Below are positions 1 to 6,482 of a stretch of DNA of 11,355 nt, one piece after another. The stretch lies in contig DFBH01000028.1 in assembly GCA_002366545.1 (NCBI GenBank), positions 1 through 11,355 of the forward strand. The letters run 5' to 3'. Position numbers and translations under genes: made by a program. Under the pieces are notes generated by a model. It saw only the letters and a list, made by a program, of their open reading frames with translations. It had not been told where the DNA came from and searched no databases. How positions within the stretch are numbered: the first letter of the stretch is position 1; every line of letters begins with the position of its first letter. The stretch is from Candidatus Oleimmundimicrobium americanum. GTDB taxonomy: Bacteria; Actinomycetota; Aquicultoria; UBA3085; Oleimmundimicrobiaceae.

Positions 1-1
1 A

Positions 2-1381
2 ATGATTCTTGGGGCAATGTTTACCACTGTAATCTACAATGAAATGCTTCAGTTCTCGAGACATAAGGAAGTTACTCAGGCATATTATCTTGCTGAAGCA
101 GGGGTAAATCATGCTCTTTGGAATTTAAACAATAATTTTTCCGGGACGGTGGGCTCGGAAAGCGTCCCTGTATCTTTGGGTGACGGTTTTTACTACACAT
201 ATTACGATACCAATTCTCAGACATTGACGTCGGCTGGAACCGTAAACGGTGTAACAAAGAAAATAATTACCCATCTTAAAGTCACTGTTGTTCCGTCATC
301 ATTTGATAGGGCTGTTACGGGGGGTCATTTTGTTGAAATTCCAGGGGAGACTCTTGCCACTTCAGATGATCCATGGAATCCAGATTATAAGGGAGTATTT
401 ATCCATAATGCTACCACTGATTTAGCGAAGGTTTTGGTTGTAAATTACGGTTCAGATGCTTTAACCATTCACGGTTATGTGGTAAACGATGAAAATGACC
501 CCGATTATCTGGGATATGCTTGGGGTGAAAATGGTGTAAGCGGGGATGCGTATTCGCCCACTAATCCATATCCAAATGCTCACTTTAAAATTTCGGCTGA
601 ACCGGAAGAAACAGGTTTGCCAACGTTCAACACTTCATACTATGAATCGGAAATTGCTCAGGCTGTTGCTAGCGGAGATCTTGGACCGATAACTTGGAGT
701 TCGGACAGGATTTTTACGGCTGGCACAACAAAGCGGATAAAAGGCAATTTAACCATTTCAGGTTGTTCGGTGATGAGCACGGATTCGAATGGTTCACCGG
801 TAACAATAGTTGCCTCCGGGAAAGTTGCCATAACAAACGCAACTATTGGTGATAATATTCATATAATAGCGGGCAATGTCGGAGTTAGCCCAAGCGATGT
901 GGCTCTTGAGATAGATGGCATATATGGAACCCCAATTAAATGGACTACTTTAGGTGATGAAACACAACTTTATAGTCATGGAAACGCTAAGGTAAATGAT
1001 TATGTCCGAACCAAGGGGAAAGATACCCTCACAACGGACGATGACGATGAGACAATAATTTTTGTTAAAAAAGAGCTGACCATATGCTCAGACGATGGAA
1101 ATAATCCTCTTTCATATCACATAAACATCGATGGAATATTTTTTGCCAAAGAAAATATAATTTTATCGAATTTTTCTGCTTCGAAAGCGGGCAATATCTA
1201 TATCGGAGGTTGTGTTGTTGCGGGAGATGCCGGTTCGAACGAGGGCGGCATCCGATTCCCAAATGTATCATATAGAATAGATGTGGTATTTAGTAGGGGA
1301 GCTGTTCCCAGTGGTTTTCCTCAAGCATTTCAAATAATTGACGGTGTGGTTGTCGATTATCCCACTTGGCGGGAGGAATAA
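2..1381 (+). CDS. PilX-like type IV pilus accessory protein, 5'-truncated
   Basis: The reading frame is already open at the window edge, so the 459 residues visible here are the C-terminal part of a longer protein. The ATG at base 2 is probably internal. The first residues look like the second half of a pilin-type hydrophobic N-terminal helix. They are followed by AYYLAEAGVNHALWNL (about residues 27-42), the hallmark of PilX_N-type proteins, in which a short Glu/Ala-rich helix follows the membrane helix. The rest is long, rich in Gly, Thr, Ser and Asp, and predicted to be mostly beta. The stretch around residues 245-300 (IKGNLTISG, VTIVASGKVAITN, IHIIAGNVGV) has the repeated short-strand rhythm of a beta-solenoid or polymer-forming region. 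PilX-like proteins sit at or near the pilus tip in characterised systems. The pilM-pilN-pilO genes just downstream support a pilus role. Its exact function is inferred; an adhesin-like role is possible but unproven. Confidence 0.7.
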   Translation: MILGAMFTTVIYNEMLQFSRHKEVTQAYYLAEAGVNHALWNLNNNFSGTVGSESVPVSLGDGFYYTYYDTNSQTLTSAGTVNGVTKKIITHLKVTVVPSSFDRAVTGGHFVEIPGETLATSDDPWNPDYKGVFIHNATTDLAKVLVVNYGSDALTIHGYVVNDENDPDYLGYAWGENGVSGDAYSPTNPYPNAHFKISAEPEETGLPTFNTSYYESEIAQAVASGDLGPITWSSDRIFTAGTTKRIKGNLTISGCSVMSTDSNGSPVTIVASGKVAITNATIGDNIHIIAGNVGVSPSDVALEIDGIYGTPIKWTTLGDETQLYSHGNAKVNDYVRTKGKDTLTTDDDDETIIFVKKELTICSDDGNNPLSYHINIDGIFFAKENIILSNFSASKAGNIYIGGCVVAGDAGSNEGGIRFPNVSYRIDVVFSRGAVPSGFPQAFQIIDGVVVDYPTWREE

Positions 1382-1559
1382 TCGTAAAGATATTGAGTTT
1401 AAATGCCGATAAAACTATGTAAAGCGCGAATGTTTTGTTAAAATAAAGGGAATATTGAAGTTTTGCGGAATGAAAAACTTTATAATTAAAAACTGAAAAT
1501 TTATTGCTTGCCCCGCCCAAGGTAACTATATTGATTGTAGCTTAATGGTAGATTTGATT

Positions 1560-1566
1560 AAGGAGG
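1560..1566 (+). promoter_or_regulatory. Ribosome binding site of pilM
   Basis: AAGGAGG lies six bases before the GTG at 1573. This near-perfect Shine-Dalgarno match decides the start, since no ATG is available at the conserved N-terminus. Confidence 0.8.
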
Positions 1567-1572
1567 TTATTT

Positions 1573-2700
1573 GTGGGCATTTTTTCATTTAAGTCTTCTC
1601 TAAAATCTATTGGTTTGGATATTGGAACTAATACCATTAGGGCTGCTCAATTAAGCTATTCTAAAGGAACCCCGACTTTAACAAATTATGGGAAAATCCA
1701 AGTTCCCAGGGGAGCGGTTAACGATGGCGAAATTTTTGAACCGGAGGTTGTTGCCAATTCTCTAACTGAATTGTGGAAGAAAATGCATTTATCTGAAAAA
1801 AGAGTCGTTGTTGGAGTGGCAAATCAAAAAGTAGTGGTTCGTTTAATTGAGCTTCCTTTTATAGAAAAAGAAGAATTAAGGGGCGCCATTCAATTCCAGG
1901 CACAGGAATTTATTCCTATCCCCATAGAAGAGGCTATTTTGGATTTTGAAATAGTCGGGGATTTTGTAAATGAAAATGAAGAGCATATGGTTGAGGTGTT
2001 ATTGGTTGCAGCTCAAAAAGACATGATTGGAAAGAATATTGAAGCTCTTGAAAAAGCGGGATTAAAGCCCATTGCTATTGATGTTTCATCTTTTGCCATC
2101 ACCAGGACGCTTACACTTGGTTCTTCGCCTTCCTTGTTAACCGAGGAGGTTAAAGACAATGTTACTGCTTTCATCCAGATAGGCGCGGGCATAACAAATA
2201 TAGTTATTGCTGAAAATGGGGTTGCTCGTTTTACTCGGGTTAGCACCTTGGCGGGAAATGATTTTACGCAAAGCATAATAGATGCGCAAGGGTTGCCTTT
2301 TGATGAGGCCGAAGACTTGAAGATAAATGTTGGGTTAGCTCCCACAAAAGGGAGAAAACTTGCAGGTATTCCTAAAAAATATAGGGATAAAGCAACAAAT
2401 GTTCAAGAAGTCTTAGAAGGCGTAGGTACGAAATTTGTTTCGGAAATCAGGCGCTCTTTCGATTACTATCTTTCTCAAGCTTCTGTTAAGGAAATTAAAA
2501 AAATTATTCTTATTGGAAGTGGCGCTATGTTAAAAAATTTAGATTCTTTTATGAATGAAAATTTACAAGCAGATGTCAGTCTGGGTTGTCCTTTGGAGAA
2601 AATAAAGATTGGGCCGGGTTTATCTGAAGAAGAAATAAGAGAAGATGAAATGTCTATGGCCATTTGTTTGGGGTTAGCCTTAAGGGAGTTTAAGCAATGA
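1573..2700 (+). CDS. pilM: Type IV pilus assembly protein PilM
   Basis: This 375-residue protein has the actin-like ATPase fold of PilM, the cytoplasmic member of the type IV pilus alignment complex, which binds the N-terminal tail of PilN. Visible motifs are the first phosphate-binding loop LDIGTNTIRAAQLS (residues 15-28), a second nucleotide-binding segment IQIGAGITNIVIAENG (from about residue 201), and the adenosine-loop signature IILIGSGAML (about 311-320). The length matches the family. The GTG start is supported by a very strong ribosome binding site and by the typical N-terminus, a short lead into the SIGLDIG motif. The gene opens the pilMNO block and overlaps pilN by four bases, so the two are translationally coupled. 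FtsA is the nearest other actin-like family, but the downstream pilN and pilO make PilM nearly certain. Confidence 0.95.
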   Translation: MGIFSFKSSLKSIGLDIGTNTIRAAQLSYSKGTPTLTNYGKIQVPRGAVNDGEIFEPEVVANSLTELWKKMHLSEKRVVVGVANQKVVVRLIELPFIEKEELRGAIQFQAQEFIPIPIEEAILDFEIVGDFVNENEEHMVEVLLVAAQKDMIGKNIEALEKAGLKPIAIDVSSFAITRTLTLGSSPSLLTEEVKDNVTAFIQIGAGITNIVIAENGVARFTRVSTLAGNDFTQSIIDAQGLPFDEAEDLKINVGLAPTKGRKLAGIPKKYRDKATNVQEVLEGVGTKFVSEIRRSFDYYLSQASVKEIKKIILIGSGAMLKNLDSFMNENLQADVSLGCPLEKIKIGPGLSEEEIREDEMSMAICLGLALREFKQ

Positions 2701-3275
2701 GCATCAATTTATTGCCGGAAGAGATAATTAAAAAAAGGCGTTCGGAAAAAAGGTTAATTTATTTTGGTTTGGGCGCCATAATTTTAATTCTTGTCATGGC
2801 TGTTACTTTTGCCGGTTTAAATTGGAGAATTGGTCAAGAAGAAGATGCGTTGGAAGAAATCAAAGCCGAGCAACAAAAAGTTAACTTGGAAATAACAAAT
2901 TATAAGATATATGAGGAGAGGCAGGCCGAACTTCAAAGAAAACAAGGTATCCTCAACACGGCAATGGCAAACGAGATTAATTGGGATAAATTCTTAAACG
3001 AAATTAGCATGGTTATTCCGAGCAATGTTTGGTTGGTATCGATGAATTTAGATGGCGAATCAATAGCTTATCAGGGATATACCTTTGACTTTCCTTCGGT
3101 TGCAAAGTGGTTGATACGGTTGGATGAGATCAAGCCGTTGAGTAACATATGGCTCGGGAGTGCTTCAAAAGCTGATTTAGAGGATCAAGATGTCATTCAA
3201 TTTAATTCAACCTCTCACTTATCGGAAACCCAAACAGCTGAATCTGTTTCATCCGGGGAGGGGGCTGCCAAATGA
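2697..3275 (+). CDS. pilN: Type IV pilus assembly protein PilN
   Basis: This 192-residue protein is PilN, a bitopic inner-membrane protein linking PilM to PilO. Its N-terminus reads MSINLLPEEI. The INLLP motif is the conserved cytoplasmic peptide of PilN that docks into PilM. A single transmembrane helix spans about residues 20-41, a charged coiled coil follows at 46-85, and the C-terminal part from about 95 is consistent with the family's ferredoxin-like fold. AAGGGAG sits upstream of the ATG inside the end of pilM. The ATGA overlaps with pilM and with pilO show a tightly coupled operon. The last 25 residues are Ser/Thr/Glu-rich and look like a flexible tail. Confidence 0.93.
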   Translation: MSINLLPEEIIKKRRSEKRLIYFGLGAIILILVMAVTFAGLNWRIGQEEDALEEIKAEQQKVNLEITNYKIYEERQAELQRKQGILNTAMANEINWDKFLNEISMVIPSNVWLVSMNLDGESIAYQGYTFDFPSVAKWLIRLDEIKPLSNIWLGSASKADLEDQDVIQFNSTSHLSETQTAESVSSGEGAAK

Positions 3276-3811
3276 AAATAAAAATTTCACAAAGAGAACA
3301 GATAATGTTAATTTTTGTGGTAGCCTTTTTAATAGTTGCTTTATTTGGAATTTTTGTGGTTATGCCAAAAATGAATCAAATCAGCGATTTAAGAAATCAA
3401 CAGGAATCGGAAAACCAAAAACTTGAATCAGCAAAAGTGACTCTCGATCGTTTAAAGGCATTAAAGAAGGATTCTCCAAGGATTGAAGCGGAAATAGCCA
3501 AGTTAAGGGTGAAAATGCCGGAGAATCCCGAATTGCCGTCTTTACTCATCGAGATAAATAATATTTCAATCAAGGCGGGTATTGACTTTATAACCATTTC
3601 TCCGGGGAATTTGTCTGAGCAGGAAGGTTATAAGGAGATACCCCTACAAATAACAATAACCGGTAGATTTTTTGATTTGATAGATTTTTTATATAGAATT
3701 CGCGCTCATGAACGAGAGATAAAGGTTACAGGTTTAAGTATAAGTGCGGGGCCGGATGGATTGCCGCACTTGTCGGTTGCAATTAAAGCGAGTACTTTTG
3801 TTTTGAAGTAA
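3272..3811 (+). CDS. pilO: Type IV pilus assembly protein PilO
   Basis: This 179-residue protein has the PilO layout: a short cytoplasmic start, one transmembrane helix (about residues 11-31), a coiled coil (about 35-80), then a ferredoxin-like alpha/beta domain. The segment from about 90 (LLIEINNISIKAGIDFITI) and the later ITITGRFFDLIDFLYRI are typical of PilO, where this domain pairs with PilN. The ATG overlaps the pilN stop by four bases and is preceded by a strong GGGGAGGGGG ribosome binding site. It would act in the membrane as a spacer that aligns the cytoplasmic pilus motor with the extracytoplasmic part. Confidence 0.93.
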   Translation: MKIKISQREQIMLIFVVAFLIVALFGIFVVMPKMNQISDLRNQQESENQKLESAKVTLDRLKALKKDSPRIEAEIAKLRVKMPENPELPSLLIEINNISIKAGIDFITISPGNLSEQEGYKEIPLQITITGRFFDLIDFLYRIRAHEREIKVTGLSISAGPDGLPHLSVAIKASTFVLK

Positions 3812-3837
3812 AACAAGCTAAAGGTGTTGGGCTCGAT

Positions 3838-3846
3838 AGGGAAGGA
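3838..3846 (+). promoter_or_regulatory. Ribosome binding site deciding the PilP-like start
   Basis: AGGGAAGGA ends seven bases before ATG 3854. The alternative upstream GTG at 3824 has only a weak AAAGG in front of it, so the ATG is preferred. Confidence 0.6.
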
Positions 3847-3853
3847 ACCCGAA

Positions 3854-4411
3854 ATGCTTGAAAAGCTGCGAGAGTTTTTAAAAACCAAAAAAGGACGGTT
3901 AATTGCCGGCATAATCGGTATATTATGTATTTTTTTAGTGTTTTTGTTATTTTTTATAATTAAAGGACAAGAGCCGACGAATGAAGCTGTGGTAGTTACC
4001 AAATCTACAACTGAGTCGCAGGCGGTCGAAGAGAAGCCGGAAGAAGAGGCGGCTGAAGAATCGTCCAAGGTTAAAGAAGGCGAGACTGATAGCTTTGAAG
4101 TTTATGAATATAAGGATCCCTTTGAGCCTTTGGTGGGTGAATCGTCCAGTTCAACAAGTGGTACTTCTACAGCAACAAGCGAAACCGAACCAAGCTCCGG
4201 CGTATTGATATTAGCTTTAGAAGATATTTACACAGAAGATGGGGTGAAGTATGCTTCAATAAGATATGGGAGCACTGTTTATAAAGTAACGGAAGGTGAT
4301 AGGATTGATGATTCCCCATACCAACTTATTTCTATAGGAGAAGAAAGTGTAATTCTTTTATATGGAGAAGATCAGCTGGAGGTAAGACTCGGGCAAGAGA
4401 TTATCAAATAA
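3854..4411 (+). CDS. PilP-like pilus assembly protein, membrane-anchored
   Basis: This gene encodes a 185-residue single-pass membrane protein. After a basic N-terminus there is a very hydrophobic helix (about residues 15-37). A Glu/Ala/Lys-rich linker follows (50-80), then a YKDPFEPL motif (87-93), a Ser/Thr-rich linker (96-115), and a small beta domain (116-185) with GSTVYKVTEGDRI and YQLISIGEESVILLYG. The DPFxP motif plus a small beta domain behind a disordered linker is the architecture of PilP, the fourth alignment-complex protein, and its place directly after pilO fits. Classical PilP proteins are lipoproteins. Here the only N-terminal cysteine, Cys25, lies inside the helix and is not in a lipobox, so this version is probably held by the helix itself. 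An in-frame GTG at 3824 would add 10 residues. Sequence similarity is weak by eye, so the name rests on architecture and position. Confidence 0.7.
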   Translation: MLEKLREFLKTKKGRLIAGIIGILCIFLVFLLFFIIKGQEPTNEAVVVTKSTTESQAVEEKPEEEAAEESSKVKEGETDSFEVYEYKDPFEPLVGESSSSTSGTSTATSETEPSSGVLILALEDIYTEDGVKYASIRYGSTVYKVTEGDRIDDSPYQLISIGEESVILLYGEDQLEVRLGQEIIK

Positions 4412-4441
4412 TTTGGATTAAATTTGAGTTTAAATCTTACC

Positions 4442-4473
4442 AACGGCACTTTTTAAAAGGTGCCGTTTATTTT
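4442..4473 (+). terminator. Rho-independent terminator after the pil genes
   Basis: An eight-base GC-containing stem, AACGGCAC (4442-4449) pairing with GTGCCGTT (4460-4467), closes on a TTTTTAAAAG loop and is followed by a T-rich run (TATTTTAATAATTTTA). It lies 30 bases after the PilP-like stop and separates the pilus block from aroC. I see no strong promoter in the 42 bases between it and the aroC start, so read-through or a weak promoter must drive aroC. Confidence 0.85.
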
Positions 4474-4509
4474 AATAATTTTATTTAAACATAAAGCGAG
4501 GATGAGCAA

Positions 4510-5670
4510 ATGCTTAGATATTTAACTGCCGGAGAATCACATGGTCCGGGGTTGGTTGCGATAATTGAAGGTTTGCCCGCCGGTCTTACGGTCTCACAGG
4601 GTTTTATAAATGAGGAGCTTAGTCGAAGACAAAAAGGGGCGGGCCGCGGCGGCCGCATGAAAATCGAAAAAGATAAGGTTGAAATAATTAGTGGTATTAG
4701 GTTTGGCAAAACATTGGGCAGTCCGGTTGCAATTTTGATTAGAAATAAGGATTGGGAAAATTGGTCGGATGTTATGTCTGTTGAGGAAGTTAAGGAAAAA
4801 CCGAAAAAGGTTACCCACCCTCGGCCGGGGCATGCAGATTTAGCCGGGATTTTAAAAATGAATCATGATGATGTTCGAAATGTGTTGGAAAGGGCAAGCG
4901 CTCGGGAAACCGCTGCAAGAGTTGCATCAGGCGCTCTTGCTAAATTGTTGCTTTCTGAATTAAATATAAAAATTATTGGTCATGTCATTAAAATTGGTTC
5001 ATGTGTCTCAGAGCATAAAAGATTGCCGCAAATTGATGATGCAGATGAAATTGAAGCTTCTCCCGTTAGATGTTTGGATAAAAAGGCTGAAGTAAAAATG
5101 CTAAGAGAGATAGAGCTTGCATCTTCCTCAAAAGACTCGTTGGGCGGCATTTTTGAGATTATAGTTTATGGTTGTCCTCCGGGGCTTGGAAGTTATGTTT
5201 CGTGGGATAGGCGGTTAGATGGGAAGCTTTCATGGGCAATTATGAGTATCCCGGCCATTAAAGGAGTTGAATTTGGCGATGGATTTGAACTTTCGGGATT
5301 ATTTGGCTCACAAGCTCACGATGAGATTTTTTATGATGATTTAAAAGGTCTTTATAGAAAAACAAATCACGCCGGCGGTTTGGAGGGCGGCATGACAAAT
5401 GGTGAGTCCATAGTTATTAAAGCAGCTATGAAGCCCATTCCAACTTTGAGTAAACCTTTGAGAACCATGGATATTGTTACAAAAGAACCGGTTTTGGCGG
5501 TTAAAGAACGTGCGGATATTTGCGCTGTTCCTGCTGCGTCGGTAATCGGTGAGGCGGTAGTTGCTTTTGAAATCGCCGATGTTATTCTTGAGAAGTTTGG
5601 CGGAGATAGTATTAAAGAATTAAAGAGAAATTATGATGGTTATTTGAAGCAGATAGCAGATAGCAGATAG
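4510..5670 (+). CDS. aroC: Chorismate synthase
   Basis: AroC converts 5-enolpyruvylshikimate-3-phosphate to chorismate with reduced FMN, the last step of the shikimate pathway, in the cytoplasm. The 386-residue length is normal for the longer bacterial form. All signature blocks are visible: GESHGPGLVAIIEGLPAG near the N-terminus (His11 catalytic), RRQKGAGRGGRM (about residues 39-50), RPGHADLAG, then NHDDVRN with the second catalytic histidine (His119), followed by ERASARETAARVASGA. Further on are GGLEGGMTNGES and the C-terminal ERADICAVPAASVIGEA. A GAGG ribosome binding site precedes the ATG. The extreme C-terminus (QIADSR and the stop) is encoded by the first heptamers of the downstream repeat array, so the natural end of the protein has been overwritten or extended by repeat DNA. 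No other shikimate gene directly abuts it; aroK starts about 300 bases later. Confidence 0.97.
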   Translation: MLRYLTAGESHGPGLVAIIEGLPAGLTVSQGFINEELSRRQKGAGRGGRMKIEKDKVEIISGIRFGKTLGSPVAILIRNKDWENWSDVMSVEEVKEKPKKVTHPRPGHADLAGILKMNHDDVRNVLERASARETAARVASGALAKLLLSELNIKIIGHVIKIGSCVSEHKRLPQIDDADEIEASPVRCLDKKAEVKMLREIELASSSKDSLGGIFEIIVYGCPPGLGSYVSWDRRLDGKLSWAIMSIPAIKGVEFGDGFELSGLFGSQAHDEIFYDDLKGLYRKTNHAGGLEGGMTNGESIVIKAAMKPIPTLSKPLRTMDIVTKEPVLAVKERADICAVPAASVIGEAVVAFEIADVILEKFGGDSIKELKRNYDGYLKQIADSR

Positions 5671-5770
5671 CTAATGGCAGATAGCATTATGGCAGATAGC
5701 AGATGGCCGATAGCTAATGGCTTATGGCAGATAGCTAATGGCTGATAGCTGATAGCAGATGGCTAAAAGC
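5649..5770. repeat. Degenerate heptanucleotide tandem array (GCAGATA/GCTAATG)
   Basis: Read in period 7 from 5649, the sequence is 17 consecutive heptamers of form GC-N-N-A-T-R, with one extra G after the sixth unit (the unit GCATTAT). The commonest units are GCAGATA and GCTAATG; variants include GCTGATA, GCCGATA, GCAGATG, GCTTATG and a final GCTAAAA. Every unit begins GC. The first three units lie inside the 3' end of aroC and supply its stop codon. The layout resembles the short tandemly repeated heptanucleotides known from cyanobacteria and some other bacteria, but I cannot assign it to a named family. No open frame crosses it. Confidence 0.9.
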
Positions 5771-5790
5771 ATAGAGAAAGCGTATTTTTC

Positions 5791-5845
5791 CCGTCATTGC
5801 GAGGCTTTAGCCCTGCCTGCCGATAGGCAACGGCGAAGCAATCTC
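5791..5845. repeat. Hairpin-rich interspersed repeat (CGTCATTGCGAGG ... GAAGCAATCTC)
   Basis: This 55-base element begins CCGTCATTGCGAGG and ends GAAGCAATCTC, a pairing of ends that I recognise from short interspersed, REP-like repeats scattered in many bacterial genomes. The outer arms ATTGC (5796-5800) and GCAAT (5838-5842) can pair. Inside are two small hairpins: GGC-TTTA-GCC (5803-5812) and TGCCT/AGGCA with a six-base loop (5814-5829). It is more GC-rich than its surroundings. It lies between the heptamer array and the AT-rich leader of aroK. Whether it also ends aroC transcription is unclear, as no T-run follows directly. Confidence 0.7.
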
Positions 5846-5972
5846 CTGGCTTTAAAAATGTTTTTAAATGTTGTTTTTAAGGTTTTACCATTTTAAATTT
5901 TTCTATATCGTTTTACATTTTTATATTTTAATTCTTAGTTAAAATTAACTCCCGACTGATGGGGTGTTTACG
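5846..5972 (+). other. AT-rich leader before aroK
   Basis: This stretch completes the non-coding gap of about 300 bases between aroC and aroK. It is strongly AT-rich and contains a perfect A/T inverted repeat, TTTAAAAA (5851-5858) and TTTTTAAA (5861-5868). It includes TATATT at 5922-5927, which could be a -10 box, but no good -35 box sits at the right distance. A promoter for the aroK operon is expected here because the upstream repeats separate it from aroC; I cannot name its bases with confidence. The aroK ribosome binding site is probably GGGGTG at 5961-5966. Confidence 0.5.
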
Positions 5973-6482
5973 ATGAAAAATATTGTATTAATCGGTTTTA
6001 TGGGCTCAGGTAAAAGTACTGTGGGCAAACTGTTAGCGAGGCAACTAAATTTTCAATTGGTTGATACAGATGAATTAATCGAGAAAAAAACCGGTAAACA
6101 AATCAAAAAAATATTTGAAGACGAAGGTGAAGAAGCTTTTCGTTTGTTGGAGTCCGAAGTTGTTAGCGAGGTTGTTGATGCTGAAAATCAGGTTATAGCT
6201 TGTGGCGGAGGGGTAATTCTAAACTCAAAAAATGTTCAAGCTTTAAAAAAGAATGGTTTATTGGTATACCTGAAAGCGTTTGCGTCAATTTTATTTGAGC
6301 GTTCTCGAGGGACAAATGACCGTCCTCTCTTAAATGTTGTTAATCCCAAAGAAAAAGTTCACGAACTTTTAAAAGCACGCGAATCTTTGTATGAGAAAAT
6401 TGCAGATATTGTGGTCGATACGAGTAATATAAATGTAAATGAGGTTGTTGAGAAAATTCGGGAGAAATTAAATGAACGATAA
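5973..6482 (+). CDS. aroK: Shikimate kinase
   Basis: Shikimate kinase phosphorylates shikimate at the 3-hydroxyl with ATP (step 5 of the chorismate pathway). The 169-residue protein has the family's usual size. It starts MKNIVLIGFMGSGKST with the Walker A loop at residues 8-16. Shikimate-binding residues are Asp33 in VDTDE, Arg57 in FRLLE, and the Walker B-like CGGGV (Gly78-80). Arg117 in the lid loop RGTNDRPLL is also present. These positions line up closely with the well-studied E. coli enzyme. An in-frame GTG at 5964 would add three residues, but that GTG is part of the likely ribosome binding site GGGGTG and homologues begin at MKNI, so ATG 5973 is preferred. The gene overlaps aroB by 11 bases. 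AroK and AroL cannot be told apart in this setting. Confidence 0.95.
   Translation: MKNIVLIGFMGSGKSTVGKLLARQLNFQLVDTDELIEKKTGKQIKKIFEDEGEEAFRLLESEVVSEVVDAENQVIACGGGVILNSKNVQALKKNGLLVYLKAFASILFERSRGTNDRPLLNVVNPKEKVHELLKARESLYEKIADIVVDTSNINVNEVVEKIREKLNER

Noticed and set aside
1455..1486. TTGAAG and TATAAT upstream of pilM as a possible sigma-70-type promoter.
   Set aside because: The -10 match is perfect, but the spacer is 20 bases, well above the usual 16-18, and no better -35 box lies at the correct distance. A promoter is plausible here but not supported strongly enough to list.
1536..1552. TGTAGCTTAATGGTAGA resembles the D-arm of a tRNA just upstream of pilM.
   Set aside because: No acceptor stem, anticodon arm or T-arm follows; the pilM ribosome binding site and start come within 25 bases. 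It is at most a chance match or remnant.
2013..2345. Open frame on the minus strand inside pilM.
   Set aside because: It lies wholly within a well-supported gene on the opposite strand and shows no recognisable motif.
3824..3853. Longer PilP-like protein from GTG 3824.
   Set aside because: A weaker ribosome binding site than ATG 3854, and the added ten residues carry no recognisable feature.
5649..5770. The repeat array as a CRISPR.
   Set aside because: Units are 7 bases long with no spacers; CRISPR repeats are much longer and alternate with unique spacers.
5851..5868. A/T-only inverted repeat as a terminator for aroC.
   Set aside because: The stem has no G or C and only a two-base loop, so it would be weak; in AT-rich DNA such palindromes arise by chance.
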